A DNA stretch of 64,000 nucleotides from Francisella adeliensis. GTDB lineage: Bacteria; Pseudomonadota; Gammaproteobacteria; Francisellales; Francisellaceae. The notes under the pieces are model-generated. The model had not been told where the DNA came from. It saw only the letters and a program-made list of their open reading frames with translations, and did no database searches. Position numbers and translations under genes: made by a program. Below, piece by piece: positions 52,924-61,199 of the stretch (the first letter of the stretch is position 1; every line of letters begins with the position of its first letter). The DNA is taken from positions 1,364,001 to 1,428,000 of the forward strand of contig NZ_CP021781.1 in the NCBI RefSeq assembly GCF_003290445.1, given 5' to 3'.

Positions 52924-54033
52924 TTACCAGTCAGATACTGTAATTTTATTATCTAAACCAGTATTCATTTTTGACTTTATTTCATTAAGTTTTTCGAAGC
53001 TTTGAAGTCCAAACTTTGCATCTGGATACTGAATAACATGACTAGCGTTAATTAAAGCATATTTTATAGAGTCTTCCACAGAGAAACCTTTATAAATACT
53101 AGCACAAAATGTTGAGCTAAACGCATCACCTGCGCCTAAAGTATTGATAACATTCTTAATATAAAGCGATTCACTATGGTATATTTTTTGTTTAGTGGCA
53201 GCATAAACACCATTAGACCCATCTGTTACTACAATCAACCTAACACCTAAATCTAAACAAATTTTAAAAAAGTCTGGCAGCCTAAATGTAGCATTTAGAA
53301 AATCACTATTATCAGTTTCATGACTTGTTTTTAATCTATCTTTTGATTTTGCTACATCTTCATCATCTAAAGATAATAACGATAACATTAATTTTTGTGC
53401 TTCTTGATAGTTCAAGACAAGTATATCTATACCCGACATAGACTCCTTAATAAAACTTTCACCAATACTGAGCTGTGAAGAACCTGGGTTTATAGCTATT
53501 TTAGTGTCGCTTTTAGTAGCTAAATCAACAATTTCAGGGAGTCTTGCTGCTGATGACTGACTTAAAGAGGTTATATATATAAAATCACTATCTGCAATTG
53601 CTTGTTCGGGAAGATCATCTTTCAATATATCTTTATTTGCTCCTCTATATGCAAATATAGTTCTATCACCACTCAAAGTAGGAATTACATAAGAAGTTGC
53701 TGTCCCGTAGCTACTCGAATATCGGACATTTCCTGTATCTATACCAAAGTTCTTTAATTCCTCAACAATCTTATCACCCGCAAGATCTTTACCAACCTTA
53801 CCAAAAAAACTAACATTAATACCTTGCTTTTTAAAAGATACTGCAGCATTAGTAGCACCACCACCAGAAAATGAATTATGTTCTTTAACCTCTACTTTAG
53901 CTCCTTCTTCTAAAAGCATATAAGATTGAGTAACATCTTTTTTTTGCATATTCATTGTGAACATCTCTTCATACTGGATAATAGTATCGAGTGTTGCACC
54001 GCCAATAGTAAGTGCTTTTATATTATTCTTCAT
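52924..54033 (-). CDS. PfkB-family carbohydrate kinase, adenosine/ribokinase-like
   Basis: A 369-residue sugar or nucleoside kinase. The two signatures are present: the N-terminal GGGATNAAVSFKKQG near residues 57-71, and the C-terminal LGAGDAFSSTF with the catalytic Asp near residue 306. An insertion of about 30 residues near 210-240 (KSKDRLKTSHETDN) is unusual for short PfkB kinases. The substrate is not visible. It lies 113 bases from capB, on the same strand, with its own likely promoter in the gap to cyanophycinase. Confidence 0.82.
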   Translation of the reverse strand: MKNNIKALTIGGATLDTIIQYEEMFTMNMQKKDVTQSYMLLEEGAKVEVKEHNSFSGGGATNAAVSFKKQGINVSFFGKVGKDLAGDKIVEELKNFGIDTGNVRYSSSYGTATSYVIPTLSGDRTIFAYRGANKDILKDDLPEQAIADSDFIYITSLSQSSAARLPEIVDLATKSDTKIAINPGSSQLSIGESFIKESMSGIDILVLNYQEAQKLMLSLLSLDDEDVAKSKDRLKTSHETDNSDFLNATFRLPDFFKICLDLGVRLIVVTDGSNGVYAATKQKIYHSESLYIKNVINTLGAGDAFSSTFCASIYKGFSVEDSIKYALINASHVIQYPDAKFGLQSFEKLNEIKSKMNTGLDNKITVSDW

Positions 54034-54208
54034 TCTTTAAGCATTAAGGTTTATATCAAAATATGCCTAATAGAATACCATTAAACATATATTGATACAT
54101 CAAGTATTATTGGCAAAATTAATTTTTTTATATAGAAAAATTAGTCATTAATTAGTATTATTGCTTTTGTGCGATTAACATTTTACAAAATATATAAGGG
54201 GAGAGTTA

Positions 54209-55027
54209 ATGCCTTCTAAACCTGTTTCTAAAAACCATCGTGGCTTCATAATGCCAATTGGTGGTGGTGAAGATAAGTTTGCAAGTCCAACCGTTCTAGA
54301 GAAATTCATAGAACTTTCTGGTGGTAGTGATGCTATTATAGCAGTAATACCAACAGCATCTAAGCTTGCAGACACTGGCGACATATATGTTGATATTTTT
54401 GAAAAAATGGGGGTCAAAGAAGCCCATAATTTAAAAATAGAGAGTCGTCTTGAAGCAACAACAAATAAAGAATACCAAGATACCCTTTCAAAGTGTACTG
54501 GAATTTTTATGACTGGAGGTAATCAACTTTTACTTTCAACAACACTTGGTGGTACACCTATTGCTCAATTAATTCGTAGATTAAATGCTAAAGGGGTTAA
54601 TGTTGCAGGAACATCTGCCGGTGCTGCTTTCATATCTGGGTTTATGATAGCGGGTGGTCAAGCTGGCCTTATGCCTCGTTGTAACATGGTAAATTTAGCA
54701 CCGGGACTTGGTCTTACAAATAAACTACTTGTAGATCAACATTTTTCACAGAGAGATAGACTTGGTAGACTATTGTCTGCGCTTTCTTATAACCCATATA
54801 TGGTTGGTGTGGGAATTGATGAAGACACAGCTGCTCTTTTAAATCATAATAACATAGTAGAAGTGGTTGGCTCTGGAATGGTTACAGTAATTGACTTTTC
54901 TCACTTAAAGCACTCTTCTTTACACAATGCTCGTAACAACGCTCCTATTAGCTTAGTTGATATCCGTATGCATATGCTACTAGAAGGTCAAAAGTTTGAC
55001 TTAAACACAACTCTCGTAGAATTCTAA
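54209..55027 (+). CDS. cphB: Cyanophycinase-like serine peptidase
   Basis: A 272-residue S51-type exopeptidase. The catalytic nucleophile is Ser136 in GTSAGAAF, with TGGNQ at 102-106 and DQHFSQRDRLGRL near 177-189. Cyanophycinase releases beta-Asp-Arg dipeptides from the Asp/Arg storage polymer. No cyanophycin synthetase gene is in the window, so the substrate may be imported, made by a gene elsewhere, or different. The isoaspartyl peptidase gene directly follows, supporting beta-aspartyl peptide breakdown. Confidence 0.88.
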   Translation: MPSKPVSKNHRGFIMPIGGGEDKFASPTVLEKFIELSGGSDAIIAVIPTASKLADTGDIYVDIFEKMGVKEAHNLKIESRLEATTNKEYQDTLSKCTGIFMTGGNQLLLSTTLGGTPIAQLIRRLNAKGVNVAGTSAGAAFISGFMIAGGQAGLMPRCNMVNLAPGLGLTNKLLVDQHFSQRDRLGRLLSALSYNPYMVGVGIDEDTAALLNHNNIVEVVGSGMVTVIDFSHLKHSSLHNARNNAPISLVDIRMHMLLEGQKFDLNTTLVEF

Positions 55028-55070
55028 ATAAATATTCAAATATACTTTCTCTAATGCAAGGAAATCTCTT

Positions 55071-55934
55071 ATGCAAAAAATAATCATACATGGTGGCTGT
55101 GGGGCTCGAGAAGACAAGAACACTTCATTCACTGACTATCATGAACAACTAATCCCTATAGTAAATAAAGCTTTTGATTACCTTAAAACTACAAATGATG
55201 CTAATAAAACCGCTGTATATGCAGCTAAGCTACTAGAGGATAACGAAATCTTTAATGCTGGAACTGGATCTCGAGTACAGCAAGATGGCCAAATCAGAAT
55301 GTCTGCATCTATCATGGATAGTCAGCGAAGAAAATTTGCTGGAGTGATAAACATTCAGAATATTCAAAACCCTATTGAAGTTGCAAATAGGCTTATGGAG
55401 CAACATCATAGTGTACTGGGTGGTGAGCCAGCAACTATGTTCGCTCATAACGTAATGCAACTGCCTAAATATAACCCTATGACAGAAAAAAGATATAAAG
55501 AATATCTTGAGCTCAAAAAAGGCTTCACTGGAACAATTGGTGTTGTTGTACTAGATTCAAACGGTAGAATATGTGCTGCTACCTCAACAGGTGGCGCAGG
55601 CTTTGAATACCCAGGTAGGGTTGGAGATAGCCCTACTGTTGCAGGTAATTTTGCAAATGAATTTATGGGAATATCTTGCACAGGCATAGGCGAACATATA
55701 AACAATGAATCAGTGGCAGCAAAAATTTCTACTCGTGTAAAAGACGGCATGTCACTAGAGTCAGCAGTAAATAAATCTATAAAAGAGAGTGATGAATTAG
55801 GAGACTATGTTGGCCTGATTGCTATAGATAAAGAAGGAAATATCTGTAGTGGATCAACAAAAGTAGCTCAAACCTTATACGCTTATACTGATGGTAAGAT
55901 TAGTAAAAGTTTTTACGATGAAAAATTGTTGTAA
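55071..55934 (+). CDS. iaaA: Isoaspartyl peptidase/L-asparaginase (Ntn hydrolase)
   Basis: A 287-residue type III (plant-type) asparaginase precursor. Self-cleavage before Thr155 in GTIGVVVLDSNG would give the catalytic N-terminal threonine; NAGTGSR (62-68) and the late GGAGFEYPGRVGDSP are family marks. It cleaves beta-aspartyl peptides, the expected second step after cyanophycinase, from which it is separated by 43 bases on the same strand. A ribosome site (AAGGAA) precedes it at 55058-55063. Confidence 0.92.
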   Translation: MQKIIIHGGCGAREDKNTSFTDYHEQLIPIVNKAFDYLKTTNDANKTAVYAAKLLEDNEIFNAGTGSRVQQDGQIRMSASIMDSQRRKFAGVINIQNIQNPIEVANRLMEQHHSVLGGEPATMFAHNVMQLPKYNPMTEKRYKEYLELKKGFTGTIGVVVLDSNGRICAATSTGGAGFEYPGRVGDSPTVAGNFANEFMGISCTGIGEHINNESVAAKISTRVKDGMSLESAVNKSIKESDELGDYVGLIAIDKEGNICSGSTKVAQTLYAYTDGKISKSFYDEKLL

Positions 55935-55941
55935 AAACCTG

Positions 55942-55971
55942 TTGACTTAAAAGCAGTTGTATAGGTATAAT
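55942..55971 (+). promoter_or_regulatory. Strong sigma-70 promoter of the tRNA cluster
   Basis: TTGACT at 55942-55947 and perfect TATAAT at 55966-55971, with 18 bases between, sit directly upstream of tRNA-Phe at 55982. No other strong promoter is seen between the five tRNAs, which suggests one transcript. Confidence 0.8.
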
Positions 55972-55981
55972 ATACGACATT

Positions 55982-56057
55982 GGCCTGATAGCTCAGTCGG
56001 TAGAGCAGAGGATTGAAAATCCTCGTGTCGGCGGTTCGATTCCGTCTCAGGCCACCA
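55982..56057 (+). tRNA. tRNA-Phe (GAA)
   Basis: A 76-base cloverleaf with acceptor stem GGCCTGA/TCAGGCC, anticodon GAA in ATTGAAAAT, T-loop TTCGATT and an encoded CCA end. First in a five-tRNA cluster. Confidence 0.97.
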
Positions 56058-56071
56058 TTTTAAAAGATTGT

Positions 56072-56148
<77 letters not shown>

Positions 56149-56157
56149 TTTTTTGAT

Positions 56158-56234
56158 GCGTCTGTAGCTCATTTGGATAGAGCATCGGCCTTCTAAGCCG
56201 AGGGTAGCAGGTTCGAATCCTGCCAGACGCGCCA
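56158..56234 (+). tRNA. tRNA-Arg (TCT)
   Basis: A 77-base cloverleaf with acceptor GCGTCTG/CAGACGC, anticodon TCT in CTTCTAA, T-loop TTCGAAT and encoded CCA. It reads AGA codons, which are heavily used in the window. Confidence 0.97.
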
Positions 56235-56251
56235 TAATAAAGGGTTGTTGT

Positions 56252-56328
56252 GGTGGTTGTAGCTCAGTTGGTAGAGCCCCGGATTGTGATTCCGGCTGTC
56301 GTGGGTTCGAGCCCCATCAATCACCCCA
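56252..56328 (+). tRNA. tRNA-His (GTG)
   Basis: Acceptor GTGGTTG/CAATCAC, anticodon GTG in TTGTGAT, T-loop TTCGAGC and encoded CCA. The G at 56252 can serve as the extra G-1 that pairs with discriminator C73. Confidence 0.96.
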
Positions 56329-56334
56329 GAAACT

Positions 56335-56419
56335 GCGGTCGTGGCGAAATTGGTAGACGCACTGGATTTAGGTTCCAGCGGAGAGATCTGTGGGAGTTCG
56401 AGTCTCCCCGACCGCACCA
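56335..56419 (+). tRNA. tRNA-Leu (TAG)
   Basis: An 85-base tRNA with the long variable arm of class II tRNAs, acceptor GCGGTCG/CGACCGC, anticodon TAG in TTTAGGT and encoded CCA. Confidence 0.97.
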
Positions 56420-56431
56420 CTTTTAGTATTT

Positions 56432-56450
56432 CACTTTATTTTATAAAGTG
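56432..56450 (+). terminator. Hairpin after the tRNA cluster
   Basis: CACTTTAT-TTT-ATAAAGTG is a perfect eight-pair stem 12 bases after tRNA-Leu. It lacks an immediate T run, although a T-rich stretch follows about 15 bases later, so it is a weak or factor-assisted stop, or a processing stem. Confidence 0.5.
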
Positions 56451-56572
56451 ATTACTCAAAAGTTTTTTCTTAATTATATTTTTTATTTCATTTATATTCT
56501 ATTTTAATAAAAAAACACTTATAATATTTACATAACATAAATGCTTTTTCATATATCTTTATATATTAGAGC

Positions 56573-57403
56573 GGCCCCGTCAAGTTAACTAATACGATCG
56601 TAAAAAGACTGTTTGATTAATATTTAGAAACAGTAAACCTCTTTAGATACTTCTTGCCATATATTCATCGCTTCATCAAACTTAGTTCTTTGCATTTCTC
56701 TAGAATTTAAATATCTGCCTACTGGTACTGCAAATATATTTCTAACCTTACCCATTAATGTTAATGTCCTTTGCAGTCCCCTAGGTGATTTAAATTTGAT
56801 TAAACTCTTCTCCTTTCTTCGAATTGGTTGATGTGCATTCTCTACTCTATTGTTTAGACCTTTGTGTCGTCTATGTTCTGCATTAGTCATATGTTTTATT
56901 GGTCTTGTATAGCTATTGAGCTTATCAGTAACTATAACTCTTGGAGAGGGGTAAGACCCTAAAAACCTAGAAAGAAAGCGTATTGCAGCCTTTTTGTTCT
57001 TACGTTTCTGTAGAAACACATCCAACTCATGACCGTTAGAGTCTACTGCTCTCCATAGTATGAATTTAACCCCATTTATTTTAATAATCATCTCATCTAA
57101 ATGCCATTTGTCTGTAGGTTTAGGCTCTTTCTTTTTGATCACATAGGCAAATGATTTACCAAACTTATTACTCCAAGTTCTTATAGTTTCATAGCTAACT
57201 AATACACCTCTGTACCTCAGCATTTCTTCTACATCTCTATAGCTAGTATTAAACCTGTGATATATCCAAATAGCATAACTTATAATCTCTACTGGATAAC
57301 GATATCTTTTAGGTTTTTCTGTAAGCATGTATATGAATAAGTGGTATGAACTTGGTATAATTATATACTAGATGATTTTAGAGTTAGTTAACTTGACGGG
57401 GCC
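56573..57403 (-). mobile_element. IS6-family insertion sequence, copy 1
   Basis: An 831-base element bounded by perfect inverted ends (GGCCCCGTCAAGTTAACTA at the left, its complement at the right). It carries one 234-residue transposase. The copy at 59013-59843 has the same length and an identical transposase. The flanking eight bases (left ATTAGAGC, right GTCTGATA) do not form a target duplication, so the present neighbours are not those of a simple insertion. Confidence 0.92.
56624..57328 (-). CDS. IS6-family DDE transposase, copy 1
   Basis: A 234-residue transposase with an N-terminal HTH (YRDVEEMLRYRGVLVSYETIR) and the DDE triad: Asp in WHLDEM (near 77), Asp in VIVTDKLNSY (near 136), and Glu in NNRVENAHQP (near 171). 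Full length for IS6/IS26-type enzymes and no interruption, so it is probably active. Confidence 0.94.
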   Translation of the reverse strand: MLTEKPKRYRYPVEIISYAIWIYHRFNTSYRDVEEMLRYRGVLVSYETIRTWSNKFGKSFAYVIKKKEPKPTDKWHLDEMIIKINGVKFILWRAVDSNGHELDVFLQKRKNKKAAIRFLSRFLGSYPSPRVIVTDKLNSYTRPIKHMTNAEHRRHKGLNNRVENAHQPIRRKEKSLIKFKSPRGLQRTLTLMGKVRNIFAVPVGRYLNSREMQRTKFDEAMNIWQEVSKEVYCF

Positions 57404-57415
57404 GTCTGATATGAA

Positions 57416-58543
57416 TTAATGTAATATAGCATTAGTAAAGGTCTTTATAGAGTCTTTAGGTACTCCAAAAACTTCATAAAAATTGCCAGTAGGCTCTTTA
57501 CTATAATTATCTTTAATACTATTAGATATGTCTTCTGGAGAATAAACCAGATCAGCTAAATTGCATTTAATAGCTTTATTTTCATATTTATTGTCGGCAA
57601 TATAAATTACATTTTTAGGAATGCTTAATGCTTGAACGCCCATTGATGATTTATGCACTACAAAAAGAGGGCCTAAAGTTGACAAACAAATTGTTGAATA
57701 ATCTTTATTATCAGCATCAGCTATAATCATATTATCTATGTTTAATACTTCTTTAACATTTCTTTCAAAATCACCTGTAGTCTTAGGATGATAGCTTACT
57801 ATGATTTCATCACTTTGACTATTCTTAATAGCTGTAGCAAAATTATAAAAAGCTTCTTTATAATCATCTGTAGTATCTCCAGCAAAAATGATTACTTTTT
57901 TGTCTTTAGGTACTTCTAACTCGTTTAATAGATTTTCTTTCGAAAGGCAGTTATTTGTTCTTTGCCATTCAAGTATTGAGGGATTACCAACGACTTCTAT
58001 TGCTTTAAATAAATTACTATGTTTTTGTAAAAATGAGTTTTCTGTTACCTTTGCAGATATTAAGAGTTTATCTAATGGTTTATAAACTGTTTTTATAAAA
58101 TCATGAGTATAGTATTTGGAATCATTTTTTGGATATGGGTCAAAATTATCATAATATGCAATCTTTTTTACATCTTTAAAACTATTAAGTATTTCTGCCA
58201 AAGCAGCACTAGACATACCACTAACTATTATATCTGGCTTAGAATTTAGACTATTTTTTAAACAATCTAAATTCTTTTTACTTATTCTTGTTGCCCTACT
58301 CTTGATTAAATCATCATTGTTAAAATCTTGTAGGCATTTTGCATCATTAACTACGTTATTAGTAAATAAATCTTTTGCTTTTCCAATACCTATAATTTCA
58401 TAATTAACTTTTTTTAACTTACTAAATAGTTCTTTAAAAGCATTAGTATCACCATAGTCATAACTCAAAAATAATACATTAGTTGCGAAGACTATATTGA
58501 AACATAAAATAGTAACAATAAAAAATAATATTTTTTTACTCAT
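57416..58543 (-). CDS. Exported protein of unknown function (cargo between IS copies)
   Basis: A 375-residue protein with a signal peptide (about 1-20: KKILFFIVTILCFNIVFA). The mature part looks like an alpha/beta fold with repeated Asp/Gly-rich loops (SGMSSAALAEIL, VGNPSILEW, IIFAGDTTDDYKEA, SYHPKTTGDF). The order recalls the two Rossmann halves of GT-B glycosyltransferases or UDP-sugar epimerases. Such enzymes are normally cytoplasmic, so an exported form would be odd. Four Cys residues. No neighbour indicates a pathway. It ends 12 bases from IS copy 1. Function cannot be assigned. Confidence 0.7.
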   Translation of the reverse strand: MSKKILFFIVTILCFNIVFATNVLFLSYDYGDTNAFKELFSKLKKVNYEIIGIGKAKDLFTNNVVNDAKCLQDFNNDDLIKSRATRISKKNLDCLKNSLNSKPDIIVSGMSSAALAEILNSFKDVKKIAYYDNFDPYPKNDSKYYTHDFIKTVYKPLDKLLISAKVTENSFLQKHSNLFKAIEVVGNPSILEWQRTNNCLSKENLLNELEVPKDKKVIIFAGDTTDDYKEAFYNFATAIKNSQSDEIIVSYHPKTTGDFERNVKEVLNIDNMIIADADNKDYSTICLSTLGPLFVVHKSSMGVQALSIPKNVIYIADNKYENKAIKCNLADLVYSPEDISNSIKDNYSKEPTGNFYEVFGVPKDSIKTFTNAILH

Positions 58544-58713
58544 TTTGTATAAGCTCTATGTAAGCGTTTTATTAAACACACATATCTAAAATTAGATTAT
58601 TTATTGTCTATTATAACCTCAATTCGGAATTATAAGCTATATAAAATAAGATTTGTAGAGGTTTTTTTGGTTAAAATAAGCTAATTACCGTTAAAAACCC
58701 ACTAAAATCAATA
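58544..58713. other. Short gap between the cargo gene and the transposase remnant
   Basis: A 170-base A+T-rich stretch upstream of the leftward cargo gene and of the rightward remnant. It probably contains the cargo promoter, but no convincing -35/-10 pair or hairpin was found. Confidence 0.4.
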
Positions 58714-59012
58714 ATGATAGATCAACTTACTTCAACCTTTTGTCGTATAGACGACTTCTGTATTATCCATGAAAAACAACAACAAAACAAATCAATATCT
58801 TATAAAAGCTATAAGACAGGACCAAAACCTTTATTATCATTAAGTGAAATTATGACAATCTTGATAATGTATCAGATACTATAATATCGTAACTTTAAAA
58901 GTTTCTATAACGATTTTTTACTAGAATTTCATCGCTCTAAAACTGATGAAAGTACTTACCAGTTATTCAAACGCTTTAATAGGTATGATGTTTTGATAAT
59001 TGATGATTTTGG
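58714..59012 (+). pseudogene. Broken transposase remnant: IS982-like start, IstB-like end, cut by IS copy 2
   Basis: From ATG at 58714 the frame reads like the N-terminus of an IS982-family transposase (DDFCIIHEKQQ..., LSLSEIMTILIMYQ, then YRNFKSFY), but a TAA at 58882-58884 breaks it. The frame then continues into SKTDESTYQLFKRFNRYDVLIIDDFG. That last part looks like the Walker-B region of an IS21 IstB ATPase, not like IS982. It ends abruptly where IS6 copy 2 begins. So this may be a fusion of two dead elements. Exact joint not resolvable by eye. Confidence 0.65.
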
Positions 59013-59843
59013 GGCCCCGTCAAGTTAACTAATACGATCGTAAAAAGACTGTTTGATTAATATTTAGAAACAGTAAACCTCTTTAGATACTTCTTGCCAT
59101 ATATTCATCGCTTCATCAAACTTAGTTCTTTGCATTTCTCTAGAATTTAAATATCTGCCTACTGGTACTGCAAATATATTTCTAACCTTACCCATTAATG
59201 TTAATGTCCTTTGCAGTCCCCTAGGTGATTTAAATTTGATTAAACTCTTCTCCTTTCTTCGAATTGGTTGATGTGCATTCTCTACTCTATTGTTTAGACC
59301 TTTGTGTCGTCTATGTTCTGCATTAGTCATATGTTTTATTGGTCTTGTATAGCTATTGAGCTTATCAGTAACTATAACTCTTGGAGAGGGGTAAGACCCT
59401 AAAAACCTAGAAAGAAAGCGTATTGCAGCCTTTTTGTTCTTACGTTTCTGTAGAAACACATCCAACTCATGACCGTTAGAGTCTACTGCTCTCCATAGTA
59501 TGAATTTAACCCCATTTATTTTAATAATCATCTCATCTAAATGCCATTTGTCTGTAGGTTTAGGCTCTTTCTTTTTGATCACATAGGCAAATGATTTACC
59601 AAACTTATTACTCCAAGTTCTTATAGTTTCATAGCTAACTAATACACCTCTGTACCTCAGCATTTCTTCTACATCTCTATAGCTAGTATTAAACCTGTGA
59701 TATATCCAAATAGCATAACTTATAATCTCTACTGGATAACGATATCTTTTAGGTTTTTCTGTAAGCATGTATATGAATAAGTGGTATGAACTTGGTATAA
59801 TTATATACTAGATGATTTTAGAGTTAGTTAACTTGACGGGGCC
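59013..59843 (-). mobile_element. IS6-family insertion sequence, copy 2
   Basis: 831 bases, with the same ends as copy 1 and the same orientation. Left flank GATTTTGG, right flank TACTGGTA, so no eight-base target repeat, and no cross-match with the flanks of copy 1 either. Its right end is three bases from a tRNA-Val fragment. Confidence 0.92.
59064..59768 (-). CDS. IS6-family DDE transposase, copy 2
   Basis: A 234-residue transposase identical in sequence to the one at 56624-57328, with the same D, D, E residues. Identity indicates very recent spread or homogenisation by recombination. Confidence 0.94.
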   Translation of the reverse strand: MLTEKPKRYRYPVEIISYAIWIYHRFNTSYRDVEEMLRYRGVLVSYETIRTWSNKFGKSFAYVIKKKEPKPTDKWHLDEMIIKINGVKFILWRAVDSNGHELDVFLQKRKNKKAAIRFLSRFLGSYPSPRVIVTDKLNSYTRPIKHMTNAEHRRHKGLNNRVENAHQPIRRKEKSLIKFKSPRGLQRTLTLMGKVRNIFAVPVGRYLNSREMQRTKFDEAMNIWQEVSKEVYCF

Positions 59844-59846
59844 TAC

Positions 59847-59891
59847 TGGTACTCGCAACAAGATTCGAACTTGTGACCCCTACCATGTCAA
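59847..59891 (-). other. Displaced 3' half of tRNA-Val(GAC): island attachment site
   Basis: Read leftward: anticodon loop TTGACAT (anticodon GAC), GGTAG stem strand, GGGTC variable loop, T arm ACAAG-TTCGAAT-CTTGT, acceptor strand TGCGAGT, then ACCA. The 5' half of the tRNA is absent; what lies on the other side is int-region DNA. This is the typical scar at one end of an element inserted in a tRNA 3' end. The complete tRNA should lie on the - strand at the far (right) end of the island. Confidence 0.85.
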
Positions 59892-60031
59892 TTTGATTTT
59901 TACCAATTAAAAAACAATATCAAATATTAAAAATTCCAAGCAAAACAAGGCTTTCACTAGTTATGGTAGATAAAACCATATAGATAATATATACTTCTAA
60001 TTACTTTTTTTGTTACCCAGTTTGTTACCCA

Positions 60032-61165
60032 GTGCCATCAGTAAAAATAACAAGATCATTTATAGATACTATAAAACCAGCCGATAAAATCGTAGATTAT
60101 TCAGATACAGAAGTCAAAGGGCTTATTTTAAGAGTCAAACCAAGTGGAAATATGGTTTGGAGATTAAACTATAGAAATTCACAAAAAATTCAAAAAAGAT
60201 ATACTATAGGTGCATTAGAAAAATTCACAGTCACTCAAGTTAAAAAAGAGGCTCAAAGACTAAATGGCTTAATCGCTCAAGATAAGGATATTCAAGAAAC
60301 AAAACAAGAAAAAACTGAAACGAATATACTAACTCTTAGAAAATTTATTGATGAGTTTTATTTACAGTGGTACGAAACTCATAACAAAAATATAAAAAGC
60401 CTACTCTACTATATGGGAAAGCCTTTTGAAAAGATTCTTGATAAAACTATGTTAGAACTAAATGATAAAAAATTCATTACTAGGTTTTTAACTAATTATC
60501 AAAATACAAATAATTCATCAAACGCTACATACAATAGAATGCTATCCACATTAAAAGGAATCTTTAGTAGAGCGTATGAGTTTGGATATATAAAATCAAA
60601 TGCTGTAAGAGATGTTAAGCTACTAAAAATAACTACTAGTAAAATCAGATATTTGAGTGAAACAGAAACAAGATCATTTTTTGAAGCACTCCCACAATTA
60701 AAAAATTTACATGCTCAGCAAATAATAGAAATAGCATACTATACTGGTATGAGAAAAAATGAGATTCTCAGCCTATCCTTTGATGATATTGATACTCAGA
60801 CAAATCAAATAACTTTAAAATCATCAAACACAAAAAGTAATAAAGTTAGATATATACCTATTCATAAAAATATAAATAAAATCTTAGACTCTATTGATCA
60901 CAAAGATGGCTACTTATTTGTATCAAAAAAGACTGGTACAAAGTACGATAATATAGATAGAAGCTGGAAACAACTTATGAAACTTTCAGGAATTGAAAAT
61001 TTCAGGTTTCACGATTTAAGACACAACTTTTGCTCTATGCTAGTTATGAACGGTGTGCCAATATATACAGTTGCACAATTAGCTGGGCATGCTGATGTTA
61101 AAACTACTCAGATATATGCTCACCTATCGCCAGATGTTAAGAAGTCCGCTATAGACATTTTATAA
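60032..61165 (+). CDS. Tyrosine-recombinase integrase of the island
   Basis: A 377-residue phage-type integrase. Residues 1-90 form an arm-DNA-binding domain (DUF4102-like), 98-190 the SAM-like core-binding domain, and 205-377 the catalytic domain with Arg241 (GMRKNEIL), HxxR at 327-330 (FHDLRH), His353 (LAGHADV) and the nucleophile Tyr362. It begins at GTG; two direct copies of TTGTTACCCAG run up to this start (60009-60031) and could be an arm-type binding site. It lies next to the tRNA-Val scar and would drive integration at that tRNA. Confidence 0.93.
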   Translation: MPSVKITRSFIDTIKPADKIVDYSDTEVKGLILRVKPSGNMVWRLNYRNSQKIQKRYTIGALEKFTVTQVKKEAQRLNGLIAQDKDIQETKQEKTETNILTLRKFIDEFYLQWYETHNKNIKSLLYYMGKPFEKILDKTMLELNDKKFITRFLTNYQNTNNSSNATYNRMLSTLKGIFSRAYEFGYIKSNAVRDVKLLKITTSKIRYLSETETRSFFEALPQLKNLHAQQIIEIAYYTGMRKNEILSLSFDDIDTQTNQITLKSSNTKSNKVRYIPIHKNINKILDSIDHKDGYLFVSKKTGTKYDNIDRSWKQLMKLSGIENFRFHDLRHNFCSMLVMNGVPIYTVAQLAGHADVKTTQIYAHLSPDVKKSAIDIL

Positions 61166-61189
61166 TAAAACAACTGTCTTGTTTTATTA
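61163..61189 (+). terminator. Inverted repeat over the integrase stop
   Basis: TAATAAAACAA-CTGTC-TTGTTTTATTA is an eleven-pair stem that includes the int stop codon. It is A+T-rich with no long T run, so termination is plausible but unsure; it may also be an arm of the structured region that follows. Confidence 0.5.
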
Positions 61190-61199
61190 GAATAAATCA

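Noticed and set aside
56563-57411. Target-site duplication around IS copy 1
   Set aside because: The eight bases on each side (ATTAGAGC, GTCTGATA) do not match, nor do cross combinations with copy 2.
59847-59891. Functional tRNA-Val gene
   Set aside because: Only the anticodon loop to CCA half is present; the 5' half cannot be built from neighbouring bases.
60009-60031. CRISPR-like direct repeat (TTGTTACCCAG twice)
   Set aside because: Only two adjacent copies without spacers; more likely integrase arm sites.
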